A stretch of DNA of 64,000 nt from NCBI GenBank assembly GCA_025451845.1, contig JANWJS010000037.1, positions 248,001 to 312,000 of the forward strand. The letters run 5' to 3'. Positions 48,841-57,468 of this stretch are shown here, one piece after another (the first letter of the stretch is position 1; every line of letters begins with the position of its first letter). Source of the stretch: Steroidobacteraceae bacterium (GTDB taxonomy: Bacteria; Pseudomonadota; Gammaproteobacteria; Steroidobacterales; Steroidobacteraceae). The position numbers and the translations under genes are program-made. The notes beneath the pieces are model-generated. The model ran no database searches, was not told the origin of the DNA, and saw only the letters and a program-made list of their open reading frames with translations.

Positions 48841-48916
48841 GCCGGGATAGCTCAGCTGGTAGAGCAGCGCATTCGTAATGCGCGGGTCGGAGGTTCGAGT
48901 CCTCTTCCCGGCACCA
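48841..48916 (+). tRNA. tRNA-Thr, anticodon CGT
   Basis: This is a complete 76-base cloverleaf with CCA encoded. Acceptor GCCGGGA (48841-48847) pairs with TCCCGGC (48906-48912); the anticodon stem GCGCA/TGCGC encloses TTCGTAA with anticodon CGT at 48874-48876; the T arm is GGAGG-TTCGAGT-CCTCT. It decodes ACG and closely resembles E. coli tRNA-Thr(CGU). No partner tRNA is adjacent. Confidence 0.98.
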
Positions 48917-48997
48917 CGACCCTTTCGGTTAGCTTGGCCCCTGCTTTCTCCAGCAACGGGTTCCTCCACGGCGGCCGTGGCGGTAAGCTTGGCAGCC

Positions 48998-49588
48998 ATG
49001 AAGGCGGCGACGGGGTCTCAGGGACTTTGGCGGAGGTTCGCTCTTGCGAGCGTTCTTTTGCTCGTGGTCGGCATGCTGGGTGCGGTTCCTGGGTACGCCT
49101 ACGAAAAGCTTAAGGTAGGCGACACTCCGCCGCCGCTCGGAAGATCAGTGAACCTCAGGGACTACCGCGGAAAGATCGTCATCATTTCCTTCTGGGCTTC
49201 CTGGTGCCCACCGTGTCGCAAGGAAATGAGCATGCTGGCGCGACTCCAGGCGGCAGCAACCCGCGACAAGCTCGTGATATTCGCTGTGAATTGGCAGGAA
49301 GATCCCGAGGTTTTTTGGAAGATTCAGCGCGCCTTGCGCGGTGTCGACTTGACGCTCGTCAGCGACTCCAGCGGGAATATCGGCAGCAAGTACGACGTAG
49401 ACTCGATTCCCCACATGGTGATCGTGGGGCGCGACGGCCGCATCGCAGCGATTCACGCCGGCTACCGCGAAAGCGAAATTCCCGCCCTGGTCGACCAAAT
49501 CAACTCCCTTTGGAGGCAGGCGCCCCAACCTTCGGCGCCGGCACCGCAGCCTTCGGCACAACAGCCGGGGACTTCGACCCCACACTGA
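48998..49588 (+). CDS. TlpA-like exported thioredoxin-fold protein
   Basis: This 196-residue protein has a signal peptide or N-terminal anchor (ALASVLLLVVGMLGAVPGYA), a thioredoxin fold with active site WCPPC (Cys70, Cys73) in SFWASWCPPCRKEM, and the cis-proline segment VDSIPHMVIVGRDG. The tail is Pro/Gln/Ser-rich. It probably acts as a periplasmic disulfide reductase, for example in cytochrome c maturation (inference; no ccm gene is nearby). The ATG at 48998 is chosen because it begins the signal peptide; the frame opens in the tRNA. Confidence 0.9.
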   Translation: MKAATGSQGLWRRFALASVLLLVVGMLGAVPGYAYEKLKVGDTPPPLGRSVNLRDYRGKIVIISFWASWCPPCRKEMSMLARLQAAATRDKLVIFAVNWQEDPEVFWKIQRALRGVDLTLVSDSSGNIGSKYDVDSIPHMVIVGRDGRIAAIHAGYRESEIPALVDQINSLWRQAPQPSAPAPQPSAQQPGTSTPH

Positions 49589-49649
49589 CCGCTCGTGAGC
49601 GCGGCAGCCGCGGAACGCTTCTGCCCTCGATCGCATTTAGCTCTGGTCT

Positions 49650-51854
49650 ATGGCCCAGGGCAAAGCCATTCCACGTGCGCTCAAATGGATCGGCATCGCC
49701 GTCGGGGTGCTGATCGTCGCGCTGCTGCTCGTAGCCGCATTCTTCCCCTGGAACCGGCTGCGGGGGCCGCTCTCGCGCACTCTCTCTGCCGACCTTCACC
49801 GCCAGGTCAACATCGGGTCCCTGCACGGCTCACTCTTCGGACATCCTCATGTGCAGGTCACCGGGTTCACGATCAGTAATCCTGGGTGGGCCGGCGGTGG
49901 GCAGATGGTGTCGATCCAGCGCATCGACCTCGAGCTGCGCTTCTGGCCGCTGTTGCGCGGTGCGATCGTGCTGCCAAAGGTCGCGCTGGTCCGGCCGGTG
50001 GTGCGGCTCTATCGCGCCGGCGATGGACGCGCCAACTGGGTGTTCACCAACCCGCAGAGCAACAGAGCCAAGGGTAAGGCGAACCAACCGCTGAGCCTGC
50101 CGCTCGTGCACAGGCTGCTGATCGAATCCGGCCAGCTCTCCGCCCGCGACCAGATGCACAAGATCACCTTCGAGGGGACAATCGTTGCCGGCGGCACCGA
50201 CAGTGTCGCCAGCGGCAGCATGCCGTCGCAAACGGCAAAAGCCGTGAAGTCCAAGGCGCAGAGCCACGGCGCCAGCCCCAGCAGCGCCAAGCAGCAGGCC
50301 AGCAGGGTCGCAGCCGACACCGGTACGGGATTCAAGCTCATCGGCAAGGGCGAGCTCAACGGCAAGCCATTCACGCTGCTCGTGAGCGGGGGACCCCTCA
50401 TCTGGGCGCAGACCCACAAGCCCTACCCCTTCGACGTGCGGATGGCTGCCTCGGACATCCGCGCCGGCGCCCGTGGCATGCTGCCCCGGCCCTTCGATCT
50501 GACTCACCTCGACGTAACGCTCTCGCTCTCAGGCAAAGATCTCGCCGACGGCTATTACCTCACGGGCCTCGCCCTGCCGAACACGCCTCCCTACTCGATT
50601 TCCGGCCGCCTGCGGCTCGTGGGTACGAAATACGAGTTCACGGATGTCCAGGGGCGGCTGGGAGGCAGCGACATCCGTGGCGTCATGACGGTGCGGCTCA
50701 ATTCAGTGCGCCCCATTCTCGACGCCGATCTGACGTCGCATTCGCTCAATCTGGCGGACCTTGGCCCAACGTTCGGCGGGGCGGCGCCCAGCGGCGCGGA
50801 GGAGGCGCGGGCGCAGCACGCGCAAGGACACCCGACCCAGGCGGCAGTCAAACATGCCCTTGCCAAGGGGATCACTCATACCCTCACTGCCAAGGCCGCG
50901 GCGAAAGTGACGAGTCCGTTGCTCTTGCCGACGGCGAAGCTGCAGGTCGCTCGCCTGCGCGCCATGAATGCGACGCTCCACTACCGGGCCGACGAGATCA
51001 AGTCGCAGAGCCTGCCGCTGCGCAAGGTGGATCTGCAGCTGCGTCTGCAGAACGGTGAGCTGCGGATAGATCCCTTCGCCTTCACTCTTCCGGAGGGAGA
51101 GCTCGCCGGATCTGCGGTGATCGACGCTCGTGAGCGGGTACCCACCGAGGACCTCGACGTGCGCCTCACCCACGTGCAGCTCGCGCAGTTCCACACCAAG
51201 GGAACTGCCAAGCCGCCCTTCGAAGGCACTCTCGTAGGCCGCCTGAGGATGCGCGGCAGCGGCGACTCGATGCATGCCTTTGCGTCGACGGCGGACGGAA
51301 CTCTGTCACTCGTCGTTCCGCACGGCGAAATCGAGCAGGCTTTCGCAGAGTTCGCCGGCATCGACGTGGCACGCGGCCTGGGACTCCTGCTGAAGAAAAA
51401 TCAGCAGCAGACCGCGCTGCGCTGTGGCATAGCAGACTTCGATACGCATCAAGGCGTCGCCAAAGTGAAGCAGGTCGTCTTCGACACCCAGGTCGTGATC
51501 GTCACGGGTTTGGGCGACATCGATCTGCGCGACGAGAAGTTGCATCTGCAGCTCAACGGGCAACCGAAGAAGTTCCGCTTCGGCGTGCTGCGCTCCCCCG
51601 TCGAGATCAGGGGCACATTGCGTCATCCGGCGGTTGGCCTCAAGGCAAGCAGGCTCGTCGCACAGGGAGCAGCCGCCACCGTCCTTGGAGCCATCGGCAC
51701 CCCGCTCGCCGCCGTAGCGGCTTTCGTCGACCCGGGACTCAACAAGAGCGCCGATTGCCAGGCGCTGCTCGCCGATGCGAAGTCAATGGGTGCGCCGGTT
51801 CATACTGCGGCGGCGAAGTCCGGCAAAGGGGCACGGAAGCATCAGGAGCGCTAA
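49650..51854 (+). CDS. AsmA-family membrane-anchored protein
   Basis: This is a 734-residue protein with one N-terminal membrane helix (GIAVGVLIVALLLVAAFF, ~13-30) and a long periplasmic beta-rich body. HRQVNIGSLHGSLFGHPHVQV and the C-terminal VKQVVFDTQVVIVTGLGDIDL followed by PVEIRGTLRHPAVGL are characteristic of AsmA/TamB-like proteins, now viewed as bridge-like lipid transporters between membranes. A Ser/Ala/Lys-rich insert lies at ~180-225. It is preceded by the TlpA-like gene and faces the MocR regulator. Confidence 0.87.
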   Translation: MAQGKAIPRALKWIGIAVGVLIVALLLVAAFFPWNRLRGPLSRTLSADLHRQVNIGSLHGSLFGHPHVQVTGFTISNPGWAGGGQMVSIQRIDLELRFWPLLRGAIVLPKVALVRPVVRLYRAGDGRANWVFTNPQSNRAKGKANQPLSLPLVHRLLIESGQLSARDQMHKITFEGTIVAGGTDSVASGSMPSQTAKAVKSKAQSHGASPSSAKQQASRVAADTGTGFKLIGKGELNGKPFTLLVSGGPLIWAQTHKPYPFDVRMAASDIRAGARGMLPRPFDLTHLDVTLSLSGKDLADGYYLTGLALPNTPPYSISGRLRLVGTKYEFTDVQGRLGGSDIRGVMTVRLNSVRPILDADLTSHSLNLADLGPTFGGAAPSGAEEARAQHAQGHPTQAAVKHALAKGITHTLTAKAAAKVTSPLLLPTAKLQVARLRAMNATLHYRADEIKSQSLPLRKVDLQLRLQNGELRIDPFAFTLPEGELAGSAVIDARERVPTEDLDVRLTHVQLAQFHTKGTAKPPFEGTLVGRLRMRGSGDSMHAFASTADGTLSLVVPHGEIEQAFAEFAGIDVARGLGLLLKKNQQQTALRCGIADFDTHQGVAKVKQVVFDTQVVIVTGLGDIDLRDEKLHLQLNGQPKKFRFGVLRSPVEIRGTLRHPAVGLKASRLVAQGAAATVLGAIGTPLAAVAAFVDPGLNKSADCQALLADAKSMGAPVHTAAAKSGKGARKHQER

Positions 51855-51863
51855 AGGGGCGGC

Positions 51864-51897
51864 CCGAGGCGCGCAGCCAACCGACGCGCTACCTCGG
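51864..51897. terminator. Hairpin between the convergent AsmA-like and MocR genes
   Basis: CCGAGG-C-GCGC (51864-51874) faces GCGC-TA-CCTCGG (51886-51897), a 10-bp interrupted stem with an 11-base loop. No T-tract is seen on either strand, so intrinsic termination is uncertain, but the position between convergent stop codons is typical. Confidence 0.35.
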
Positions 51898-51944
51898 CCG
51901 GCGCAATCGGCGCTCTCCGTCCTGAGTCCGGCGACCCCTCGGAT

Positions 51945-53438
51945 TCAACATGACTTCTGATTTCGGGCGGACCGCGGCCGGCCACACGCTTCCCGCCGGG
52001 CCTCGCCCTCGAGCTTGCCGATGCAGTCTCCGAGCAGCTCGCCCGCCCGCTCGAGCGCCTCGGCCGATAATCCCGCATAGCCCAGCATCAGCCCGGGACG
52101 TTCCGGGGGATTGCGGTAGTAGGGATGTATGGGGTAGAGCCCCAGTCCGTGCGAGATGCCGAGCTCGATCAATCGGGCGAGCTGCGGATATTTGACGGTG
52201 TGCAGCCACACGACGAGGTGAGTGCCCGCGTACGTTTCCTGTATCGCAACGCGCTCTGCGCAATGGCGCCGCAGCGAGTCCATGAAAACGGCGCGGCAGT
52301 GCTGCAGCGCGGCGACGGTCCGCCGCAGGTACTTCTCGAACTGGCGGCTGCGCATGAAGGCAGCGAGAGCGGCCTGCTCCACCGACGGACTGCCGAGATC
52401 GTCGAACCGTTTGACCTTGCAGAGGTCCTCACGGAGGCCCGGTGGGCAGACGATGAAGCCGAGGCGCAGCGAAGGGAAGAGGGTCTTGGAGAATGTCCCC
52501 ACGTAGATCACACGGCCGGAGAAATCCAGCGAACGCAGTGCGGCGAGCGGCCGCTCACGAAAGTGGAACTCGCTGTTGTAGTCATCCTCGAGTATCCAAC
52601 TGCCCTGCCGGGAGGCCACATCGAGCAGCTCCACGCGGCGCTCGAGACTCATGACCGTGCCGGAGGGAAATTGATCCGATGGCGAGACACAGATCAGCCG
52701 GGCCTTGTGGCGCGCGAGCTCGGAGGTCACCATTCCATTCTGGTCCGTGCGCACGCTGACGACCCGCGCACCATGTGCGGTCAGGCCCTGCATGAGATAC
52801 AGATAGTGCGGATCCTCGATCGCGACCGTATCGCCTTCATCGAGCACGGCGCGCGCCGCGATCGTTACGGCTTGCTGCGTCCCGCCGACGATCAGGATGT
52901 CACTCTCCGCACATACCACGCCGCGCCGCCGCGCGAGATAGTCGGCAATCGCGCTGCGCAGCGGCGGGAAGCCTTGTGAGTCGGGGTAGTGTGCTCCGGC
53001 GACGCGCGCAGCGGCTGTGAGCTTGCGGCTCCACGACCGCAGCATGTCGCTGACGAACGGCGGGTCGGAGTGCAGGTTGTAGCGCAGGTCCTCGCGGACC
53101 CGGCCGAGGGTGTTCGTTCCCAATTTCCGCAGCCGCGCCGCGTAGCGCGACTGCGGCGCCGCCGCCACCGGAGGCGAGGTGAAGCTGGGCGGCAGCGAGA
53201 TCTGCGCCACCCGGGTTGCGGATCGCTCGCTGCAGATCGTGAGCTGCTCGGCGCGCAGGATCTCGTAAGCGGTGAGGACCGTGTTGCGCGAGAGATTGAG
53301 CGTTTCCGCCAGGGAGCGCGTCGCCGGCAATCGCTCCCCGGGGTGGAAGTGGCCCTCCACGATGGCACGCTTCAGGACGCGCGCCAGCTGCTCGTATAGT
53401 GCGCCGCGGCCATCGAGTGGAAATTTCGCTAGCAGCAT
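51945..53438 (-). CDS. MocR/PdxR-family regulator (GntR wHTH fused to aminotransferase-like domain)
   Basis: This 497-residue protein has a GntR-type winged helix at the N-terminus (LYEQLARVLKRAIVEG, LPATRSLAETLNLSRNTV), then a fold type I aminotransferase-like domain with the PLP-binding Lys318 in FSKTLFPSLRLGF and the SPSDQFPSG and DDYNSEF blocks. MocR proteins sense PLP or amino-acid derivatives and regulate a divergent gene. I chose the ATG at 53438 (MLLAKFPLDGRG) because it places the wHTH correctly; an ATG at 53504 adds 22 unrelated residues and would put the operator-like repeats inside the gene. No pdx gene lies next door. Confidence 0.92.
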   Translation of the reverse strand: MLLAKFPLDGRGALYEQLARVLKRAIVEGHFHPGERLPATRSLAETLNLSRNTVLTAYEILRAEQLTICSERSATRVAQISLPPSFTSPPVAAAPQSRYAARLRKLGTNTLGRVREDLRYNLHSDPPFVSDMLRSWSRKLTAAARVAGAHYPDSQGFPPLRSAIADYLARRRGVVCAESDILIVGGTQQAVTIAARAVLDEGDTVAIEDPHYLYLMQGLTAHGARVVSVRTDQNGMVTSELARHKARLICVSPSDQFPSGTVMSLERRVELLDVASRQGSWILEDDYNSEFHFRERPLAALRSLDFSGRVIYVGTFSKTLFPSLRLGFIVCPPGLREDLCKVKRFDDLGSPSVEQAALAAFMRSRQFEKYLRRTVAALQHCRAVFMDSLRRHCAERVAIQETYAGTHLVVWLHTVKYPQLARLIELGISHGLGLYPIHPYYRNPPERPGLMLGYAGLSAEALERAGELLGDCIGKLEGEARREACGRPRSARNQKSC

Positions 53439-53493
53439 TCTGGCACCATTACCGGTACGCAATCTGGCACTTTCAGGTGCCAGCCTGGGCCAG
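53439..53493. promoter_or_regulatory. MocR operator-like repeats
   Basis: TCTGGCAC occurs at 53439-53446 and at 53463-53470, exactly 24 bases apart; the inverted form GTGCCAG follows at 53477-53483, with a related TGGGCCAG at 53486-53493. Two direct copies plus an inverted copy next to the mocR start fit the composite operators known for MocR regulators. The first copy touches the mocR start codon, suggesting autorepression; the divergent retropepsin gene is 96 bases away. Confidence 0.65.
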
Positions 53494-53588
53494 TACGCTA
53501 CCATAGAGACATGGCTTCTGCGCCTCGCGCCGCGTGGCGGGGAACAGGGGTATGATGGGGATGGATGGAGGCTGCTCAGGGTCTCGCC

Positions 53589-54575
53589 ATGAAAACATTA
53601 CTGCTGCGGGCCATTTGCGTAGTAGCGTTGCTACCCGGCATTGCGTTGGCGGGGAACCCGCCCGCGTCGGCGGCGAAGCCCGACCCCTCTGACTTGTTGT
53701 TCGCGTCTCCGACTCACATGGATCGGGTCGGCCGCATCGTCGCGCCAGTGTGGATCAACGGCAAAGGGCCGTACCGCTTCCTCGTCGACACGGGCGCCGA
53801 CGGCTCGCTCCTTTCCGCCAGGCTCGTGCGTGCGCTCGGACTCCTGCCGAACGGCACCCCGGACGAGCAGGTCCAGGGCACGACGGGCATCGAGCAGTTG
53901 CCGTGCGTCACCATCGCCGACTTACGTATCGGCTCCATCGTCAAACACAATGTTCGCGTGCCGGTGAGCAGCAGCCCCGTGATGACCGGCCTCGACGGCA
54001 TCCTGGGGATGGCAGGTTTTGGACCGGTCCGGGTGATGGTTGATTTTCAGCACAACAGAGTGGCCATCGACCGCACCAGCCGGGCGTTACCGTCAGATTT
54101 TCTCGACATCCCAGCCGAGCGCACCTCAGGCGGCCTGCTGGTGATTCCCGCGCACGTCGGGGGCGTCGCAGTCGAGGCCGTGCTCGACACCGGAGCCACG
54201 GAGACCCTGGGTAACGCCGCGCTGCGGCAAGCCCTGATCCGCTACGCTGCCAAGACCGCCACAGAAGCCAGAATCTACGGCGTCACCAAGCAAATCTCCA
54301 ACGGCGGCATTTCGCATTCGCCGACGGTTTATATCGGTGACGCCGAAATCCGCAACCTCGGAATCGTGTACTCGAACATTCCGATCTTCAGGATCTGGCA
54401 TCTCGATTCGCGACCCGCCTTGATCATCGGGATGAACGCACTCGGAGTGGTCGATGCGCTGGTGCTCGACTATCCGAGTGCTCGCGTGTACCTGCGGCCC
54501 GTGCCGCCGCAGGGACTCTCGGTGGCGATGGAGGATATCTTCCTTCCGAATGGCGCCACGAACGATATTCCTTGA
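53589..54575 (+). CDS. Exported protein with two retropepsin-like aspartyl domains
   Basis: This 328-residue protein has a signal peptide (LLLRAICVVALLPGIALA) followed by two retropepsin-like halves. Each carries an aspartyl-protease motif: FLVDTGADGS near residue 65 and VLDTGATET near 203, each followed later by a hydrophobic-G block (GLDGILGM, LIIGMNALG). A single chain with both catalytic aspartates could form an active pseudo-dimer; protease activity is inferred. The ATG at 53589 fits the signal peptide (53565 is an alternative). It is divergent from the MocR gene and could be its target. Confidence 0.83.
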   Translation: MKTLLLRAICVVALLPGIALAGNPPASAAKPDPSDLLFASPTHMDRVGRIVAPVWINGKGPYRFLVDTGADGSLLSARLVRALGLLPNGTPDEQVQGTTGIEQLPCVTIADLRIGSIVKHNVRVPVSSSPVMTGLDGILGMAGFGPVRVMVDFQHNRVAIDRTSRALPSDFLDIPAERTSGGLLVIPAHVGGVAVEAVLDTGATETLGNAALRQALIRYAAKTATEARIYGVTKQISNGGISHSPTVYIGDAEIRNLGIVYSNIPIFRIWHLDSRPALIIGMNALGVVDALVLDYPSARVYLRPVPPQGLSVAMEDIFLPNGATNDIP

Positions 54576-54583
54576 CGGAATAT
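54565..54583 (+). terminator. Hairpin whose loop contains the stop codon of the retropepsin-like gene
   Basis: ATATTCC (54565-54571) and GGAATAT (54577-54583) are perfect reverse complements around a TTGAC loop; the TGA stop (54573-54575) is within that loop. It is AT-richer than its surroundings. No T-run follows, so it may influence RNA stability or termination release rather than act as an intrinsic terminator. Confidence 0.3.
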
Positions 54584-54786
54584 TCGTCGCTAGCTCGCGG
54601 CATTCACGGATCACCGGGGCAAGACACGCGCCGGCGCCGCCTATCCTCAACACCACTTCCACCAGCAGGAACCCCCCCGGCGCGGAGCATGTCGCCGCGT
54701 TGGAATTCACGGTAGGCGAGGACGATCTGTAATCCCGGCCCGCCGCCGGCAGTCCGACCGCGGGATATCGAGAGGGGGACCACACT

Positions 54787-55341
54787 TTACGGAGACGAGG
54801 CCGCTTCGAGAGCCTCGAGTCTCGGACCCTCCACTCGGCCGATGTTCACCGACGCGTCGTACAGCACGACACCGAACGCGATGAGGGCGATCAGAACGGC
54901 AACGGACGCCCTGAGGTGACGGGACTCAAACTTACGGATGTCGGAGGCGAAAGCGATGAGGCCGAGTACGGCCGCGACGACGACGATCGCATCGAGGCTC
55001 GCCCGCTGCCAGTAGCTCCCGCCGAGATGCAACCACATGCCGAACTCGTCGAAGGTTAGCGCGAGGGCAACGCCATAGGCGAGCGCTGCAGCTCCGAGCG
55101 CCTTCCCCGCGGGCCTGCCGAGGAGCAGGTACGCACTCACGCCCGTCATCAGGAAGATGCCGTAGTTCAGATGATGAACGTGTGTGCCGCGCAGGAAAAA
55201 ATACATGTTCGGTATGCGCCGGGCCATGATGAGAACCACCAGGATGCGCGCGGCGATGAACGTGAGAATGAATGCAAACAGGGCGCGCCGAGCGAGCCAT
55301 GCCGCTCCCGGTTGACCAGGCGCCATCGGTGCAGCGGTCAT
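54787..55341 (-). CDS. Polytopic membrane protein with HVHHLNYG motif, unrecognised
   Basis: This 184-residue protein has about five hydrophobic segments. A conserved-looking loop HVHHLNYGIFL near residue 54 and TFDEFGMWLHLGGSYW near residue 95 combine histidines and acidic residues in or near the membrane, suggesting a metal site or membrane-embedded hydrolase/desaturase-like chemistry (inference). The start at 55341 follows the DUF2817 gene stop by 6 bases on the same strand, so the two form an operon. The 211 bases before it (54576-54786) show no gene. Confidence 0.72.
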   Translation of the reverse strand: MTAAPMAPGQPGAAWLARRALFAFILTFIAARILVVLIMARRIPNMYFFLRGTHVHHLNYGIFLMTGVSAYLLLGRPAGKALGAAALAYGVALALTFDEFGMWLHLGGSYWQRASLDAIVVVAAVLGLIAFASDIRKFESRHLRASVAVLIALIAFGVVLYDASVNIGRVEGPRLEALEAASSP

Positions 55342-55347
55342 GGCCGG

Positions 55348-56433
55348 CTATCCGCCGAGTCCGCGGAGCGCCCGGAAGGCGAGGTCCGCGGTGCGCCCGT
55401 ACACCGCCGCCTGCCAGGCGGCCGCATCCGAGTAGAACGCCGCGCGCATCTGCTGACGGATCTGCGCGCCCTCGGGGGCGTCGGATCTTCCGTGGAGGTG
55501 CAGCCAATGATCGGCGCGCAGCGCCGTCAGCACCTCCATGACCGGCCGCGTACCGAATTCCAGTCCGATCAGGGTCAGCTCCAACTTCGGCCGCGCGCGC
55601 TCGATGCCGCGCGCAAGGGTCCCGGTCAACCGCGCGGAGACGGACTCACCGGCCGACAGGTCCCTCACATCCGGCCCGTACCAGCGCAGCGCCCGCTCGC
55701 GCGCCCCAGGATCGCCGGCGTCGAGTATCGGCTCACCGTACGCGGGCGGTCCGAGTCCCGTGTGCAGGTCGAGCACCGCGAGCCTTTGTACCGTGGCGGG
55801 CAATACCTCGCGCAGCACCCGCAACAGCATGCGTGCCGACCAGGTCTCACGTGCTCCGCCGTAAAACAGTCCTCCAGGCCGCGTGTACTGGCCGCCCGAG
55901 ACGGCGGCCTGCAAGGCTGCAAACCCGTACTGTTGGGCATGCGCGCCCAGCGCCGCATCCGCGGCTTGCCGGATCTCGCCTTCCCACGCCTTCGGCACCA
56001 GCCAGTCGTGCAGCCGCTCGTAGGCTTCCGAAGAGGGTAGCGGGCTCGAGAAGTCGACGAAGTTGCGATTGAGGTCGACGCCGTCCTCGGTCACGCGCCG
56101 GAGCCACGCAAAACCGTAGGGGTTGATGGCGTGGAGCAGCAGGAGACAACCGGATGTTGGCAGCGCTTCGTGCAGCCGGTCCTCGAGTAACCCGACCAGA
56201 CAACCCGAGCCCGCCAGACCTTCCACCCCGTGCGTCCCCGCGATGACCAGCAGCGCGCTCTGTGCCTCCGCCGCGCCCAGTTGCGCGACATCCAGGCTCA
56301 GCATCTCGCCGTTCGGACCGCGGTGATCCGGCAGGACATAGCTCACCGAGGCCGCCGCCGCGCGTGCGGCTGCCGCGCGAAAGCGCTCGCGCGCCGAGGC
56401 ATAGTCGGGGCTGAAGTACTCCGCAATGGGCAT
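55348..56433 (-). CDS. DUF2817 family M14-like zinc peptidase
   Basis: This is a 361-residue protein of the DUF2817 branch of the carboxypeptidase A (M14) superfamily. Zinc ligands are visible as H-x-x-E in GTHGVEGLAGSG (~66) and the later histidine in DLHTGLG (~236); EFGT near residue 292 should hold the catalytic glutamate. The GVDLNRNF segment binds the substrate carboxylate. It has no signal peptide. The ATG at 56433 is chosen by family N-terminus (YFSPDYASARERF); its start region lies only 64 bases from the divergent acyltransferase ATG. Confidence 0.87.
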   Translation of the reverse strand: MPIAEYFSPDYASARERFRAAAARAAAASVSYVLPDHRGPNGEMLSLDVAQLGAAEAQSALLVIAGTHGVEGLAGSGCLVGLLEDRLHEALPTSGCLLLLHAINPYGFAWLRRVTEDGVDLNRNFVDFSSPLPSSEAYERLHDWLVPKAWEGEIRQAADAALGAHAQQYGFAALQAAVSGGQYTRPGGLFYGGARETWSARMLLRVLREVLPATVQRLAVLDLHTGLGPPAYGEPILDAGDPGARERALRWYGPDVRDLSAGESVSARLTGTLARGIERARPKLELTLIGLEFGTRPVMEVLTALRADHWLHLHGRSDAPEGAQIRQQMRAAFYSDAAAWQAAVYGRTADLAFRALRGLGG

Positions 56434-56497
56434 CGCAGGCTCCGCGCACCAAGCCGGGCTGGCGGCCGCATCCTGCCATAGGTACCCTGCGCGCACC

Positions 56498-57457
56498 ATG
56501 TTGCGACCAGTCCCCTCGCAGAAGCCGAGCGACGGCTCGAGCCCGCCTTCGCCTGGCGCGCGGCCGGCCGCGAGCGGCGCGGCAGGCCCCCTGCCCCGCT
56601 CGGCCTGGTGGGTGCGGCTGCTCTCGCGCGTGCCGTTTCCGGTCCTGTACGGGCTCGCCGACCTTCTCGGCTGGCTCGCCTTCCACGTTTTTCCGCATCG
56701 CGATGAGGTCGTGCGCGCCAATCTGTCGCAGTGCTTCCCGGAGCTCGACCAGACCGGAATGGATGACATTCGCCGCGGTTACTACGCCAGCTTCGCCGAC
56801 GTGCTCGTCGAAGTCATCAAGTCAGCGACTCTCTCGCCGGAGGAGATCCGCGAACGGGTGCGCATCGTCGGCATGGAGCCGGCCCGCGCGCTACTCACAC
56901 GAGGCCAGTCAGTGCTGCTCGCCGCGGCGCATCAGTGCAACTGGGAGTGGATGCTCCTCGCCCTGTCGCTCGAGCTCGGCTTCCCTCTCGATGCCGCCTA
57001 CAAGCCGCTGGTCGACAGTTGGGCAGAGCGTGAGATGAAGAAGGTGCGCGGCCGGTTCGGCAGCCGCCTGATTCCGGCCAAGGACCTGCTCGCCGACATC
57101 ATCAAGCGCGGCAAGGCGGTGCGCGCCGTGGCGATGGTTGCCGACCAGGAGCCGATGACCAGCGAGCACAAGCACTGGACGCGGTTTCTCAACCGCGACA
57201 CCGCGTTCTACATGGGACCGGAGGAAATCTCGCGCGTCACGCGTTTCCCCGTGTTCTTCATCGGCATGAAACGGACGCGGCGCGGGCTCTACGAGCTGTC
57301 CTTCCTGCCACTCTCCTCGCCCGGCGAGTCATTGAAATCCGGTGAGCTGACGGAACGTTACGTACGGCTGGTCGAGCAACAGATCCGCGACGCACCGGCC
57401 GACTGGCCGTGGTCGCACAAGCGCTGGAAGCTCAAAAAATCGCTCTACGCCCGTTGA
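56498..57457 (+). CDS. LpxL/HtrB-like lipid A biosynthesis acyltransferase
   Basis: This 319-residue protein belongs to the lauroyl/myristoyl acyltransferase family that adds secondary acyl chains to lipid A on the inner face of the cytoplasmic membrane. The catalytic H-x4-E is HQCNWEW near residue 147; VADQEP, FLNRDTAFYMGPEEI and the terminal WPWSHKRWK are standard. A Pro/Ser-rich N-terminus precedes the membrane segment. Which LpxL/M/P subtype cannot be told. ATG at 56498. Confidence 0.92.
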   Translation: MLRPVPSQKPSDGSSPPSPGARPAASGAAGPLPRSAWWVRLLSRVPFPVLYGLADLLGWLAFHVFPHRDEVVRANLSQCFPELDQTGMDDIRRGYYASFADVLVEVIKSATLSPEEIRERVRIVGMEPARALLTRGQSVLLAAAHQCNWEWMLLALSLELGFPLDAAYKPLVDSWAEREMKKVRGRFGSRLIPAKDLLADIIKRGKAVRAVAMVADQEPMTSEHKHWTRFLNRDTAFYMGPEEISRVTRFPVFFIGMKRTRRGLYELSFLPLSSPGESLKSGELTERYVRLVEQQIRDAPADWPWSHKRWKLKKSLYAR

Positions 57458-57468
57458 GGCCGGTCGCC

